A stretch of 64,000 nucleotides of DNA from Euglena gracilis. Lineage: Eukaryota; Euglenida; Euglenophyceae; Euglenales. The notes under the pieces were generated by a model. That model was given only the letters and a program-made list of their open reading frames with translations. It did no database searches and was not told the origin of the DNA. A program made the position numbers and the translations under genes. Positions within the stretch are counted from its first letter, which is position 1, and each line of letters opens with the position of its first letter. Shown here one piece after another: positions 1 through 9,935 of the stretch. Where the stretch lies: contig CP154954.1 of NCBI GenBank assembly GCA_039621445.1, positions 73,628,446 to 73,692,445 on the forward strand. Direction: 5' to 3'.

Positions 1-516
<516 letters not shown>

Positions 517-828
517 TGTACCGTTTTGTAAGCTAAATGTAAGTCGAAGGTTTTCGTACCATTTTGGTCCAGACTGCCAAAATTTTTCTGTCTCTAATAT
601 TTTTGCCTCCAATTTTCTTTGGCACCCATCGGGCTTTGCCCAAAAATAGTTTTGTTTTGCAAGTTTTTTTTTTCAGAGTCATGCCATAGCAGGGGGGGGT
701 CAATGACATCCACCACGACTGGCCAACCCCCCCCCCTTTCGGTTGACTAGACCCCCCCCCACGACCCCCGTTTGACCACGACTGGTACTGGGGGGGTACT
801 GAGCTATTGCCCCGTGTCTCACCCGCAG

Positions 829-995
829 CGGAGCTTCGGCACAGCGTGGCGGCAGTGCACCGCGTGCGGCACCATCAAGGACGCCCTGGTGGCGTTCCGT
901 GAGGACGACACCCTCTGTCGCGCCTGCACGGCGACAGAGGAGCCCGACTCCAGCGGGACCCCGCGCAGCAAATCCGACAAGGATTGTGTGGACAA
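829..995 (+). CDS. Candidate exon A with CxxC/CxxC motif
   Basis: A GC-rich island opens in phase 0 straight after an acceptor ending CCCGCAG at 828. It encodes WRQCTACGTIKDALVAF (Trp at 847, Cys at 856 and 865) followed by CRAC (Cys at 916 and 925), giving C-x2-C-x16-C-x2-C, the spacing of a small treble-clef or zinc-ribbon-like metal site. After the motif the peptide becomes polar (EEPDSSGTPRSKSDK). The same motif recurs in exons at 6,156, 9,701 and 31,966. The donor is uncertain; GT dinucleotides at about 985 and 996 are possible. The reading frame stays open to 1,143, but composition turns AT-rich after about 1,000. I know no named family with this exact pattern; zinc binding is inferred from cysteine spacing only. 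Confidence 0.62.
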
Positions 996-2269
996 CGGTC
1001 AATGCTATTCAGAATTGTTCATGAAAGAGGTCATTGTGAGGGTTCAGTGGCGAGGGCTTCAAAAATGGTTGAGCATTATTAACCATCAGTCTTTTTACAG
1101 CTCACCCAAGCATCATGATACAAGGTATATGACATTCCTGTGATATCTAAGTTCAAGGAATATTCCCTGTCAATAGTTCCTGTTCATTCCTTCTCAGACA
1201 CAAAATAATCCTTGCACTGGTTCAGAAGAGGCAAAAACAAACTCTGGGAGAAAGAATTCAGCTCCACCACATTTGCCATTGGTATGTTAGCAACCCTTGA
1301 AAGTGCGAATATGTCAAAATGAAAGTAAATTAAGTTGTGTCTATGCAAATGTAAAGCAAGCTCACAATGCATATCCCCTCCCGTCCCAGTGTATTATTCC
1401 AATTCCCATGTTCCGTTCCATATCCCAATTCCCAATGCCATATCCAATATTCCAAGATTCCATATCCAATCCCAATTCCAAATCCCAGTGTATTCTAATT
1501 TTGTCATGTATGCCGTGTGAGGTGTTAACGTTCTTTGTTTTACATTTAATTTGGCATGAAAGTTTGAAAGTTAGCTATAACATGGGGATAACTGTGTGAG
1601 GCACGCGACAAGATCAATTCCAACTTGTGAAATTCCGTCGAGAGGGAACACAAGGCAGGCAAATCAACAACGTTTGGTGAACACGCGAATTACCCAGCAC
1701 TGGCTTTGGGGTTGGGGTCAGACAGCAAGCACTGGCAGGGCTTCCCGGAAGGGTCCCTTAAGCTGGAGGGCACCCCATCCCCGGGGGGGGTCCAGCCAAC
1801 CAGCAGCCTTTTTTCCAGCCCCGGACCCCGTCCCCCCCTTCCACGAGTTTTATTTATTCCGAAGGGCGGTTGGACGGTGACGGATTTTCCGCTTTCAGGG
1901 GTGCAAAAATGGGTCAAAATGGGCGAAAATTGGTCGGGTTTGGGTTGGCCAGGGCAAAATTGGGACAAAGAATTGAATTTTTTTTGCACAATTGGCAGTT
2001 TTTTTTGGGTTTTTTTAATGTAGTTTCGATTTTTTGGTGCTCGGTTTGACCCCAACTCGGGGACCCTATTGGGTATATTTTTTTGACTACCCCCCCCCCC
2101 CCCACCTTTGCCCACTGGACACCCCTAAACAACGACCACCCCCCCGGTCGGGGATTGCAGGTCAGGGGGTCCACCCTCCTGGTCGGGGTTGTGAGAATTG
2201 GGTTGTTTTGCCTGCAACCCCCTGGTCGGGGGTTGCAGGAACCCGGTCAGTGGACAAAGGGGGGGGGGT

Positions 2270-2930
2270 ATGAAAATTCTTCGTTTTGGCCCTGATTTCC
2301 CCCTGATACTAATTTTTTTCCAATTTTTTTGGCATTTTTGCAGTTTTTGGTCAACAAAATGCTTAGGGGATGCCCACAGTGCCGGCACCGCATGGCACTG
2401 GGTGGCACTGCGTGCGGCACTGCGTGACACCGCATGGCACTGCGTGCACTGCGTGGCACTGCGTGCCCTGCTGCCACTGAGGGCCGTTAAACCACTTGTT
2501 TTTGCATCATTGGCATTTTCGGGCCATCAAGGGCAATTTTGGTTGTTTTGTGCAACCTTTTGCCCTTTTGGGCCAACTTGACCAGTTTTGGCTTGAAACG
2601 TCGAACAATGACCAAAAAATGCCTGCACAGCGCTACATCATTGAATTGCTTGTATGCGGGTTAAACGGCCCGCAGTGTCACGCAGTGCCACGCGGTGCCA
2701 CGCAGTGCCGGCACTGTGGGGTGAAAACTTTTCCCTGGCGGAAGCTAAATTTTTTCTCTCCAGCAGAAAGTGTACATCCTGGGGGAGCTTGTAAAGGATG
2801 TTTAATGCAATTTGTGTTTTCTCCTTTTATTTGCATTTCCTTGCGTTGTATTTTTTGAGGGTCCATGTTGCATCCCCCCCCCCCCCTGTCAAGCGGCTGG
2901 ATTCGAGCGCTTTTCGCCTGGTTCAGGGCT
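2270..2930. repeat. Dispersed repeat, occupied copy
   Basis: This segment matches 6,763-7,075 at both ends. Shared landmarks are TCGTTTTGGCCC at the left, AAAATGCTTA, CCTGGCGG or TCTGGCGG, a CCAGCAGAAA..TGTACATCC block and GTCCATGTTGC followed by a C run at the right. The copy here is about 350 bp longer because a terminal-inverted-repeat segment (2,374-2,719) sits inside it. The right-hand part shares the CCCCTCCAGC..TGTAC landmark with the longer repeats at 13,310 and 30,425. Confidence 0.6.
2374..2719. mobile_element. Inverted-repeat element nested in a dispersed repeat
   Basis: The left end reads CCACAGTGCCGGCAC and the right end is its reverse complement, GTGCCGGCACTGTGG. Both arms continue inward as imperfect GGCACTGCGTGGCACTGCGTG-type repeats (about 100 bp left, about 60 bp right). 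The paralogous repeat at 6,833-6,900 runs from AAAATGCTTA to TCTGGCGG without this segment, consistent with insertion. No clean target duplication is visible, only GGGGATG against GGGGTGA. It contains no open frame with transposase motifs, so it would be non-autonomous. Confidence 0.55.
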
Positions 2931-3464
2931 GTACGGGATTCCCCAAAATCCTGTGGGTGGTGGGTCTGCCCCCTCCCCCACCAGGCTTCCTGAGGCACCG
3001 ATTTTTTCTTTCCCCAAAAAATCCCTTTGGTGCCAAAGTATTTTTTGTTGGGCGGCGCTGTGGTGGCAGGGATTTTTTAAAGGTTGGACCCCAATGGAGG
3101 GGGGAAGGGGGGAGGGAGGGTGGGTCTGCCGGACTCACCGAGGGCTTTGTTGGTCCCCCGCCAGGGGGTTTGGCCATCTCTGGCCTTTTTTTTGCACAAA
3201 GGGCCGAAATTTTTTTGACCCCAGAATAGACCCCCCCAAAAGTGGCCTGGACCCCCCTTCCCTGGGTGCCAAACTGCCCCCTGGTCGGTGGGGCCCCCTG
3301 CGTCTTAAAAAGAATTAAATTTAAAAAAAATTCCTGTGTGGTGAGTGGGGGGTTCGACCCCCCCCCCCCACCCACTCCCCCTCACTTCCCCTGCAGCTCT
3401 GGCCAGGCTTTCCCTGGCCAGGCCAACCTGGTGCGTTCCCGAGCCTCCATCCCACCCCCTTCAG

Positions 3465-3620
3465 GACCCGAAGCGTACGGATGTGCGATGCCGCCCGTGT
3501 GGCGGTGTGCCGGCAGTGTGGGCAGATCAGGATGCCAGTGGATGGTCGTCCTGCGGCGCTGCGACCGGTGCATGGTGCCGGAGTGTCCCGGCCGCCAGGG
3601 ACGGCGAGGTGGACGGCCAG
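3465..3620 (+). CDS. Candidate exon, Cys-containing, frame ambiguous
   Basis: The island lies between acceptor CCCCTTCAG (ends 3,464) and donor CCAG|GTACTC (GT at 3,621). It is 156 nt, exactly 52 codons in phase 0. That frame reads DPKRTDVRCRPCGGVPAVW, with Cys codons at 3,489, 3,498, 3,552 and 3,576 (C-x2-C-x17-C-x7-C). A competing reading looks more like the repeated module: the next frame gives VCRQCGQIR (Cys 3,508 and 3,517) and the remaining frame gives RRCDRC (Cys 3,560 and 3,569). Joining those needs a one-base frame change. It is either a diverged or broken copy of the CxxC module or a normal phase-0 exon with a different cysteine pattern. Confidence 0.5.
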
Positions 3621-5112
3621 GTACTCTGTCTGTGTGGCACGTTTCCCTACATTTGTTGTCCAATGATTTTTGTTAAAGTCACCCGAAAGTGGGAGTTCCC
3701 AAGAGCCCTGGGGGGGTCCAGCCATCCAGCATCCTTTTTCCAGCCCCGGACGTGTGTTCTCGGGCTGTGCCTTCCGCCCCCCCCCCAGGGCGGTGGTCGG
3801 CATGAAGTTATGGAGCAGGTGTTCTGGAACGCGGCCTTGCCGAGCATGAACACCCAGTCGGGGATGCCGGCCCCAGGGGAACGTCCGGCCTGGCATTTTG
3901 GAGGCAGATCAAGGATGAAGGCCGGGTCCAACGAAGAGGCTGGGGAATTGGGCTGAGTGGGCTGCCGGCTCCCATAACCCGTTTCGCTGGCGGGGGGACC
4001 GGGGTCAAATCCGGTGTGGCCGCAGTCCCAGAAAAGTGTCATTTTGTCTAAAAAAAAATCACGAATCAAAAAAAAACGATTCCATTTTATTGACTCGAAT
4101 TTAGGCTGGGTAGCACGTCCCTCCCCCCTCCTCGAGTTTTATTTATTTCCAGCCGCTGGAAGCAGGGGTTTTTTTTTTAGTCTTGGACCCCGGGGGGGGG
4201 GGGGGGGGTGGGTAGATCCTGGCGAGCCCCCCCCGGGGGCCCCCGGGGTCACCCAGAGGGGGGTGGGGTATACTTTTCGGCGCCAAAGGCGCCAGTTTTT
4301 TTGAAAAGTGCTATTTTTAGCATTCTTCGTGATTTTTTGGCCATTTTCCGGGAAATAAAGTGGGTCCCTGGGACCTCCCCGGGGGGCCCCAGGGGGTTGG
4401 TGGGTGGGGGGGGGGTGGCTGTCTGAAAAAAAAACCCCTGGCCGGAAGGGCGGCTGAATGGTAACAGATTTTTTTCTTTCAGGGGTGCAAAATGGACCAA
4501 AAATGGGTGAAAATGGGTTGGAAAAGGTCCGTTGAAGACAAAAAATCGGTCAAAAAATAAAGTTCTTGCATAATTTGGCATTTTTGGACATTTTTTGCAG
4601 TTTCCGTTTCATTTTTTTGGTTCCCGGTTCAACTCCGGCCCGGGTCTGGCCCAGTTCCAGCCCTGGGACCCCCATGAAGAGAATTGCAGGTGTTAGTTTT
4701 GGATTTTATAAAAACAGCCCCCAGCTTGAATTTAATTGAAAACAAGCCGTGGCAAAGTGCGCAATGCGATTTGCTTGAGAAACTTTGTTTTCCCTAACGC
4801 TCTGACCCCACAAAAAATATCAAGTCCTGTTGGAACCCCCCCTGAATGTGAGATTGGCCGTTTCTCATTATGAGGGTTTATGAGTTTTGGAACATCATTT
4901 TCAGAACGACCAGAAACACTTTGGGAGAGACTTCGTTGGGACTCAAACCAAGCGCGCGGGTGATGCACAGAACACAACGTTTTCTTGTGACTGGATCAAA
5001 TTCAATCCATTCAACGGTATGCTATGCCCCCCCCTGAGCTGTTTCCCCCAAAAGAAAAGGGGTGTGAAAGTCATTGCTTGGCCTCATTGTTGGTGGGGTT
5101 GACTTGCGGCAG
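3621..5112. other. Non-coding stretch with GC-hairpin repeat
   Basis: Probably intron. 3,710-3,760 and 4,095-4,180 are fragments of the GGTCCAGCC / GAGTTTTATTTATT repeat. 4,180-4,440 is a copy of the hairpin repeat centred on CGGCGCCAAAGGCGCC, with TTTTTGAAAAGTGCTATTTT and GATTTTTTGGCCATTTT to its right; relatives lie at 26,280 and 34,860. 4,500-5,100 is unremarkable AT-rich DNA in which I see no gene. Confidence 0.5.
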
Positions 5113-5378
5113 GATCACGTGTTGGCAGTCCCCAACTCCAAAACGTCCGGGGTCCCGAAACGAGGCTCTGCCGCCAAGTCGGGCCCGCCCACGCCCCACT
5201 CCGCCGACCGCCGGGCCTCTGTCCTGTCCACCGACAACCTCGCCCCCGCGGACGCCGCTTTGCTGGATTCCGGAGGGGGCTCGGCGCGGTCCCACCACCG
5301 GAGCAACTCCACGTCACAGGCGTGTGGGGTTGTGACTCCGTTTGGCCGCCGGGGCCTCCACGACGACGAGCCCAGTGG
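5113..5378 (+). CDS. Candidate exon, Ser/Pro-rich
   Basis: A GC-rich open segment follows the acceptor TTGCGGCAG (ends 5,112) and is open in phase 0. A second usable acceptor ends at 5,128. The peptide starts DHVLAVPNSKTSGVPKRGSA and continues as a Ser-, Pro- and Arg-rich chain containing SADRRASVLSTDNLAP and SARSHHRSNSTSQA, then GVVTPFGRRGLHDDEPSG. This is typical of a disordered linker with possible phosphorylation sites. The donor CCCAGTGG|GTAAAT fits the GT rule well. There is no recognisable domain. Codon composition is far more GC-rich than the flanking non-coding DNA. Confidence 0.55.
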
Positions 5379-5399
5379 GTAAATGGAGAAGGCCCCTCC

Positions 5400-5610
5400 T
5401 TTTTTCCCATGAAGTGGGGTGGGTGCTCTGGGTCACCAGGGGCTAGGGCACTTTCGACCCCTGGAGGGGAGTGGGGGTTTGTCAGAGCACCCCCCCCCCC
5501 CCGGCACCGCAAGTGCTGGGGGCCAAAAATGGCCTTTTTTCAAGGGAAGATCGCCTATGGCCAGGCACCCCCCATCGGGGTTGGTGAACAGAAACCCCCT
5601 CCTTCTGTAT
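5400..5610. repeat. Degenerate relative of the CAGG-end miniature element
   Basis: The centre has the block GGCACCGCAAGTGCTGGGGG then GCCAAAAATGGCC, matching the core of the elements at 13,559 and 62,653 (GGCGCCGAAGG.GCCGGGG). A CCCTCCTT sequence occurs on both sides (about 5,394 and 5,597), which could be an eroded target duplication. The ends are too diverged to define, so this is only a probable relic. Confidence 0.35.
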
Positions 5611-5990
5611 TTCAGAGGCAGTGATGTTAAAAAAAAAGTATGGAACATACTGCATTGATGGCAAGGGCTACTCTTGAAAAGGCCCTTCGCCTCAGGAGGG
5701 GTTGGCCAGTTTTGGCAAAGTGAAGTTTCCCCCATATTTTGGCCTCAAAGCTCCGCAAAATTTTGGACATCAAAAAAAATTACAAAGCTTCGTTGTGTTT
5801 TCTTCGAGGAGGAGGTGATTATTTTGGATTGATGGAAAATATGTGTTTTGATGTTGCCCCAGGGTCTCTCACAGCAACACACACACACACATAAATATTT
5901 TATATATTGCACACTTTTTTCAAAGAGATGCAGTTGAAAGTTCACATGGATTGTGCACTGAAAACGGATCGAGCTCCTAAGTGTCCAGAG

Positions 5991-6090
5991 CAGGCTTGTG
6001 CTTAGTCGGGTGCCTACCCCACGGGGGGGGTGCCTGCTAGGGACGGGCACCATATAGCACCCCCCCCCCCGGTCGGTAAGCACAAGCCTG
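5991..6090. mobile_element. hAT-like miniature element, copy 1 (100 bp)
   Basis: The element begins CAGGCTTGTGCTTA and ends with the exact reverse complement TAAGCACAAGCCTG. It is flanked by a perfect 8-bp direct repeat, GTCCAGAG, at 5,983-5,990 and 6,091-6,098. CA..TG ends with 8-bp target duplications are the hallmark of hAT-superfamily transposons. The interior is only a GTGCC/GGCACC hairpin with G and C runs, so this is an internally deleted, non-autonomous copy. It lies in the intron just upstream of exon B. Confidence 0.9.
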
Positions 6091-6155
6091 GTCCAGAGTA
6101 TCTTGGTGCGTCCGCTGGCTGCCCGTTCCTTTTCCTTTTCCATCCCTCCTTGCAG

Positions 6156-6239
6156 GTGGACGGTGCATTGGATGCCAGCGAGTCTCCATGGCGAAAGTGC
6201 ACCAAGTGCGGCATGGTGAAGGACAGCCACCTGTCCGGG
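6156..6239 (+). CDS. Candidate exon B with first half of CxxC module
   Basis: The acceptor CTCCTTGCAG ends at 6,155 and the exon opens in phase 0. It encodes VDGALDASESP followed by WRKCTKCGMVKDSHLSG (Trp 6,189; Cys 6,198 and 6,207), which aligns residue for residue with the modules in exons A, C and D. A donor GG|GTGCTG at 6,240 gives 84 nt and phase 0 at both ends. The second CxxC pair is not present in this frame downstream (reading on gives one Cys and a stop at about 6,321). It is either on another exon or lost, so this copy may be degenerate. Confidence 0.6.
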
Positions 6240-8207
6240 GTGCTGCACCGAGGGGCGTTTTTACGGTTGGGCCACCGGATCGATGAGTGTGGGTCCGTCT
6301 CCTCTGTGCACCAAGCATCTTAGGGGCGCGCCATGTGAGCAGGCTGTGGGGCGTGAGCGGCACTTTCGACCCCACAAGAGTTTTTTGGGCGCCGGGGCTG
6401 GTCTTTGGCCATTTCGAATATCAGACGGCATCCACTATCCCTCCCTCTCTGCACAGGTTGGTTTCAAAACCTGTTTGGTATTTTAGAGATTTTGTTACTG
6501 CCCAAACGTACCAGGCGGTGTGGGCCCGCAGGTTGGCTTTCCCCAGTCTAAAATGCACTGGTTGCTTTTTTTTTTTGAGTGATTGACTGGGCAGGCTCAT
6601 ACTAGGGGGGGGGGCACCACACATTTTTTGCGTTTTTTTGGTTTTCAATTTCAAAGTGTTTTTTTTTTGCATTTTTTTTTTGCAGTTTATTGTGTTTTTT
6701 TTTTTTTTTTATGATTTTGGATTTTTTTTTTCTGGATATATTTTTTTTTATCGTGATAACTTCCTCGTTTTGGCCCCAATTTCCCCTGGGACCAAAAAAT
6801 TTGTCAAAATTTTGTCATTCTTGCATTTTTTTTTGGTCAGAAAAATGCTTATTTTTTGTGCAAAATGAGAATTTTTTCTGAGTTCTCCCTTTTTCTGGCG
6901 GAGCCAATCTGAGTCCCCTCCAGCAGAAACTGTACATCCCGGGGGAGTGCTTAAAGGATTTACATGCAACTTGCGTTTTTTTTTTTTGTGTTTTTTTGCG
7001 GGGGGTTTCCTCTTTTTTTGTGTCGCGTCTTTTGAAAGTCCATGTTGCGTCCCCCCCCCCCCTGCTGATAATTGAGCGTTGGTTTTGGGCAGGCGGAGGA
7101 GACTGGAGGGTCGTCGAAAGTGGCCCACGTTCTGCCAATGGTCAAAATCCATTGATTGATTTTGCTCACTTTGGATCCAGTGGGCGTGACCCCCCCCCCC
7201 CGGGTCGAAAGTGGCTGATTTTCAAACTGGCTGTGTTTTTTTGAAGTGAAAATTCACAGATTGAGGGGATTGACTGCTTTTTTTCGGAGTGACTTAATGT
7301 TTTTCGCTTCAGACCCCCCCCCCCTGGGTAGCCGACTAGGATTGGCTGAAAGTGGCCAGCAGCGCCACCAGAAATTTTTTTTGGGTATTTTTGCCCAGAA
7401 TCCTTTGGTTTTTTGATTATTTTTGGTCGAGTGGCCAAAGTGACCAACCCCCCCCCCCCCGGTGGTCGGAAGTGGGTGACTATTTTTTGAAAAGTGATTG
7501 ACTGGTTTTTTGAAAGTGGAAAGTCACCCTCCCCCAGGTCGATCAGAAATGGTATTGACCCCACTCGGGGGGGGGAGGGTAATTATTTGGGGGGGCATTG
7601 CATCAGGGGGGGGGGCATTATTTTTTTTTTCAAAAGTATCGTAAATCCACATGACTTAATACAACACGCTAAAACATCATTTTTCTCGCATTTTTTTTGC
7701 GAAAAGAATTGGCATTTTTTGGAGACCAGATGGTCCACAAATCTTAAATTTCTTGGACCATCACATGTATTTACGAAAATTTTGGTCATTTATTGCCGTG
7801 GATTCTGCTTTCAACCACATTGTGTGGGCGAAGAACGAGGTTGGCGACCTGATATCAGGGTGGGGAGGTTGCATTTTTTTTTTGGTTGAAGTCGGACCCC
7901 AAGGGGGGGGGGTAATTTGGGGGGTACAATGGTGGAAGAGATATTTCTTTTCACTCATTTTTTCGATGGAGCACAATTTGAAAAATTGTTTCTTCCCCAG
8001 GTCTGGTTTTCTTTACACTTAAACCATCGCAATAATGTGTATACTGTCTTAGAAATGCACAGAATCCATCTTATAACATGCCTCAAAAGTTTGAAAGTCA
8101 TTGGCCAAACCAGCAACATTTTTTCCCCCGGCAATATCCTGCCGCTGTCGTTCAGCCTGTCTCCCATAGAATGCAACGGCTGTGTCCGCCTTGCAGCCGG
8201 CCCTCAG
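6240..8207. other. Non-coding stretch with several repeat copies
   Basis: Probably intron. 6,763-7,075 is the unoccupied copy of the repeat at 2,270. 7,180-7,570 holds C- and G-run blocks with GTGATTGACTGGTTTTTTGA, a member of the GTGACTGACTGG family (also 18,640 and 21,990). 7,560-7,640 has two GGGGGGG-CATT repeats. 7,640-8,130 is AT-rich with no gene seen. Confidence 0.5.
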
Positions 8208-8286
8208 GTGCAGCCACCAGCTGTCAACAGGGCGACGCCGACCACCCTTCTGCCATTGGCTTCCCATTTGACCCTGAGTGGGGATC
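8208..8286 (+). CDS. Candidate exon, Pro/Thr-rich
   Basis: Acceptor GGCCCTCAG ends at 8,207; phase 0. The peptide starts VQPPAVNRATPTTLLPLASH. Acceptor and start resemble the exon at 27,272 (CCCTCAG then GTGCGGCCA, a GACGCCGACC block and VRPAGLTFVPTPTYETP), so the two may be duplicated exons. The donor is poorly defined; GT at 8,287 is one option. Confidence 0.38.
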
Positions 8287-8335
8287 GTTATTTCATGGCT
8301 TGTGTCCAAGCAACGTGTGAAATTGGGCAATTTTT

Positions 8336-8412
8336 TTCTCCTTCCTTCTTTCCTTCCTTCCCTTCTGCCCTCTACTTCCTCCTCCTCCTCCTCCTCTTCC
8401 TCCTCCTCCCCT
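8336..8412. repeat. CTTC/CTC pyrimidine microsatellite
   Basis: A nearly pure pyrimidine tract of CTTC and then TCC units. It lies between two candidate exons and could also serve as a long polypyrimidine stretch. Confidence 0.9.
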
Positions 8413-8501
8413 CAATATCTCGTTCTTGTTGCTCTTGCTTTTGCAATTACAATATAATAATATTAGGTATGCGATTGCTGCATTGTGCGAACCGCATTCA
8501 G

Positions 8502-8606
8502 CAGTCGCCCTTCCCCAGCGTCGCTGCACTGCCGCCACGGCCTCCCCCAGTCATGTCAGTGACTCTGGAGCGCCCCTCCAGTGATTCCCAAGGCTCCCGC
8601 CATGAG
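8502..8606 (+). CDS. Candidate exon, Pro/Ser-rich
   Basis: Acceptor GCATTCAG ends at 8,501 and donor CATGAG|GTGTGT starts at 8,607. The exon is 105 nt, 35 codons, phase 0 at both ends. The peptide reads QSPFPSVAALPPRPPPVMSV then TLERPSSDSQGSRHE, a proline-rich then Ser/Arg-rich disordered segment. Spliced to exon C (also phase 0) it would place a linker in front of a CxxC module. Confidence 0.5.
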
Positions 8607-9700
8607 GTGTGTTGCGCCCTCCCCTGGGAGGGGGGTGACCCAGGTGCCGCGTGGGTTTCCTGGGAGTCCCTTGGTCTTGGTTTTGTTTTTGTGGGTCGCT
8701 CATGACACTGTGGCAGCAATCAGTGTGGGATCCACCTTCGGCAGTGGGGTTGGGGTTTCCCCCTGGCGATATACCAACAGCCAAACTTCTTTTGGAATTG
8801 ACTTCATATTTTTTTTGATATCATGAAACTCCTTCACAGGCAGGCACATCCCAGCTTTTTTTGACTCCTCATCTTTTGGGGGGTGGCACTCTCTCAGCAG
8901 GGGTGCAATATTATTAAGTACGATTGTGGAAGGTGCATGATTGTTTGGGCTCTTTTTGGACAAAATTTGTCAAACTCTCAAGTTTTTTATGGCATAAAGG
9001 GCCCAAAATTTCCACTTTTTTTGTTGCTGACGGAACTGCCTTGTTTTGGTCACATGCTTCATTTTGGTTGCTTGCAAAGCACTGTTATTCTCAAACAGCT
9101 GGTTGCCAATAAAGAGAGGACCAAGGGGGGGGGGAATGCAGTTGGCGTTTAAAATTCGCATCAGCGCATTTTTGCGCATTTTTGCGCATTTTTTTCCCCA
9201 AGTTTTCCAAAAATGCGCTTTTTGTGCATTTTTCGCAATTTTTGTTCATATTTTTTTTGAACCTGACACGTTCGTTCGTTCCACATAATTCCATTCAATT
9301 GTTGAAAATTTTGCGCCATTTATTGTGTGTTTTTTTTGCATTTTCGTGATTTTTTGCCCTTTCCATCAGATTTTGCACATTTTTCCACATTTTCAAAATG
9401 GGTATTTTTCGCGCATTTTTTTCCGAGGCCGGGTTGGTGCATTTCTCCTCCCTGTTGGGTCAACAAATGCTACGTTATTGAATCATGCGTTGTTTGTTTG
9501 CCAATGCACTAATCAGCAGTAACAAGAGATGATTTTTTGTTCAAAATTTTGCTTTATTTCTGTTCACGTCATCTTTCACATTAGTGCACACCGCACCGTC
9601 CGTTCTATTTGATACATTTAAATGTCTTGCTGTGGTGTGTTTTCAGTACCAACACACAAAAGGGTATTTCCACCGATTTCTCCCCATTCCCACTCGGCAG
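8607..9700. other. Non-coding stretch
   Basis: Probably intron. 9,165-9,440 is a fragment of the long dispersed repeat also seen at 13,310 and 30,425 (TTTGCGCATTTTT, CCAAAAATGCGC, TTTTCGTGATTTTTTGCC, GAGGCCGGGTTGG). The rest is AT-rich with no gene seen. Confidence 0.5.
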
Positions 9701-9935
9701 GCGGTCAGCCCGCTCTTCAGCCCCGCCGCCGACCAGTGGAAGCGCTGTGCGCTCTGCGGCCTGATGAAGGAGGCGCGGCTGAATTTCCACGGGCCTGCCG
9801 CCTCCTGCGACGCCTGCTGTGGCCGCAGCAAGCAGCCGGGCTCCCCCGCCACCCCAATGGCCAGGCAGGGACAATGCTGGGCCATTTGGTTTGCTGACAA
9901 TGCAAGGACAAGGACAATGCACGCGAACAGAACAG
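9701..9935 (+). CDS. Candidate exon C with CxxC/CxxC motif
   Basis: Acceptor CACTCGGCAG ends at 9,700 and the frame is open in phase 0. The module reads WKRCALCGLMKEARLNF (Trp 9,737; Cys 9,746 and 9,755) then CDACC (Cys 9,806 and 9,815), giving C-x2-C-x16-C-x2-C with the same spacing as exon A. It is followed by a basic, Pro-rich tail (GRSKQPGSPATPMARQG). The donor is uncertain: AACAG|GTGACA at 9,936 fits best, but the last 60 nt are less GC-rich, so the exon could end earlier. Metal binding is inferred from spacing. Confidence 0.6.

Larger units (their letters stand above)
996..3464. other. Non-coding stretch with dispersed repeats
   Basis: Probably intron. 1,385-1,492 is a degenerate TTCCAATTCCCA-type tandem. 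1,780-2,050 is a copy of a dispersed repeat that begins GGTCCAGCCAACCAGCAGCC, passes CCACGAGTTTTATTTATT and ends in CTTTCAGGGGTGCAAAA; relatives lie at 3,715, 4,095, 16,020, 21,160, 22,900 and 23,190. Long C and G runs are frequent. 2,270-3,000 is a second repeat family, listed separately. No convincing exon was seen. Confidence 0.6.
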
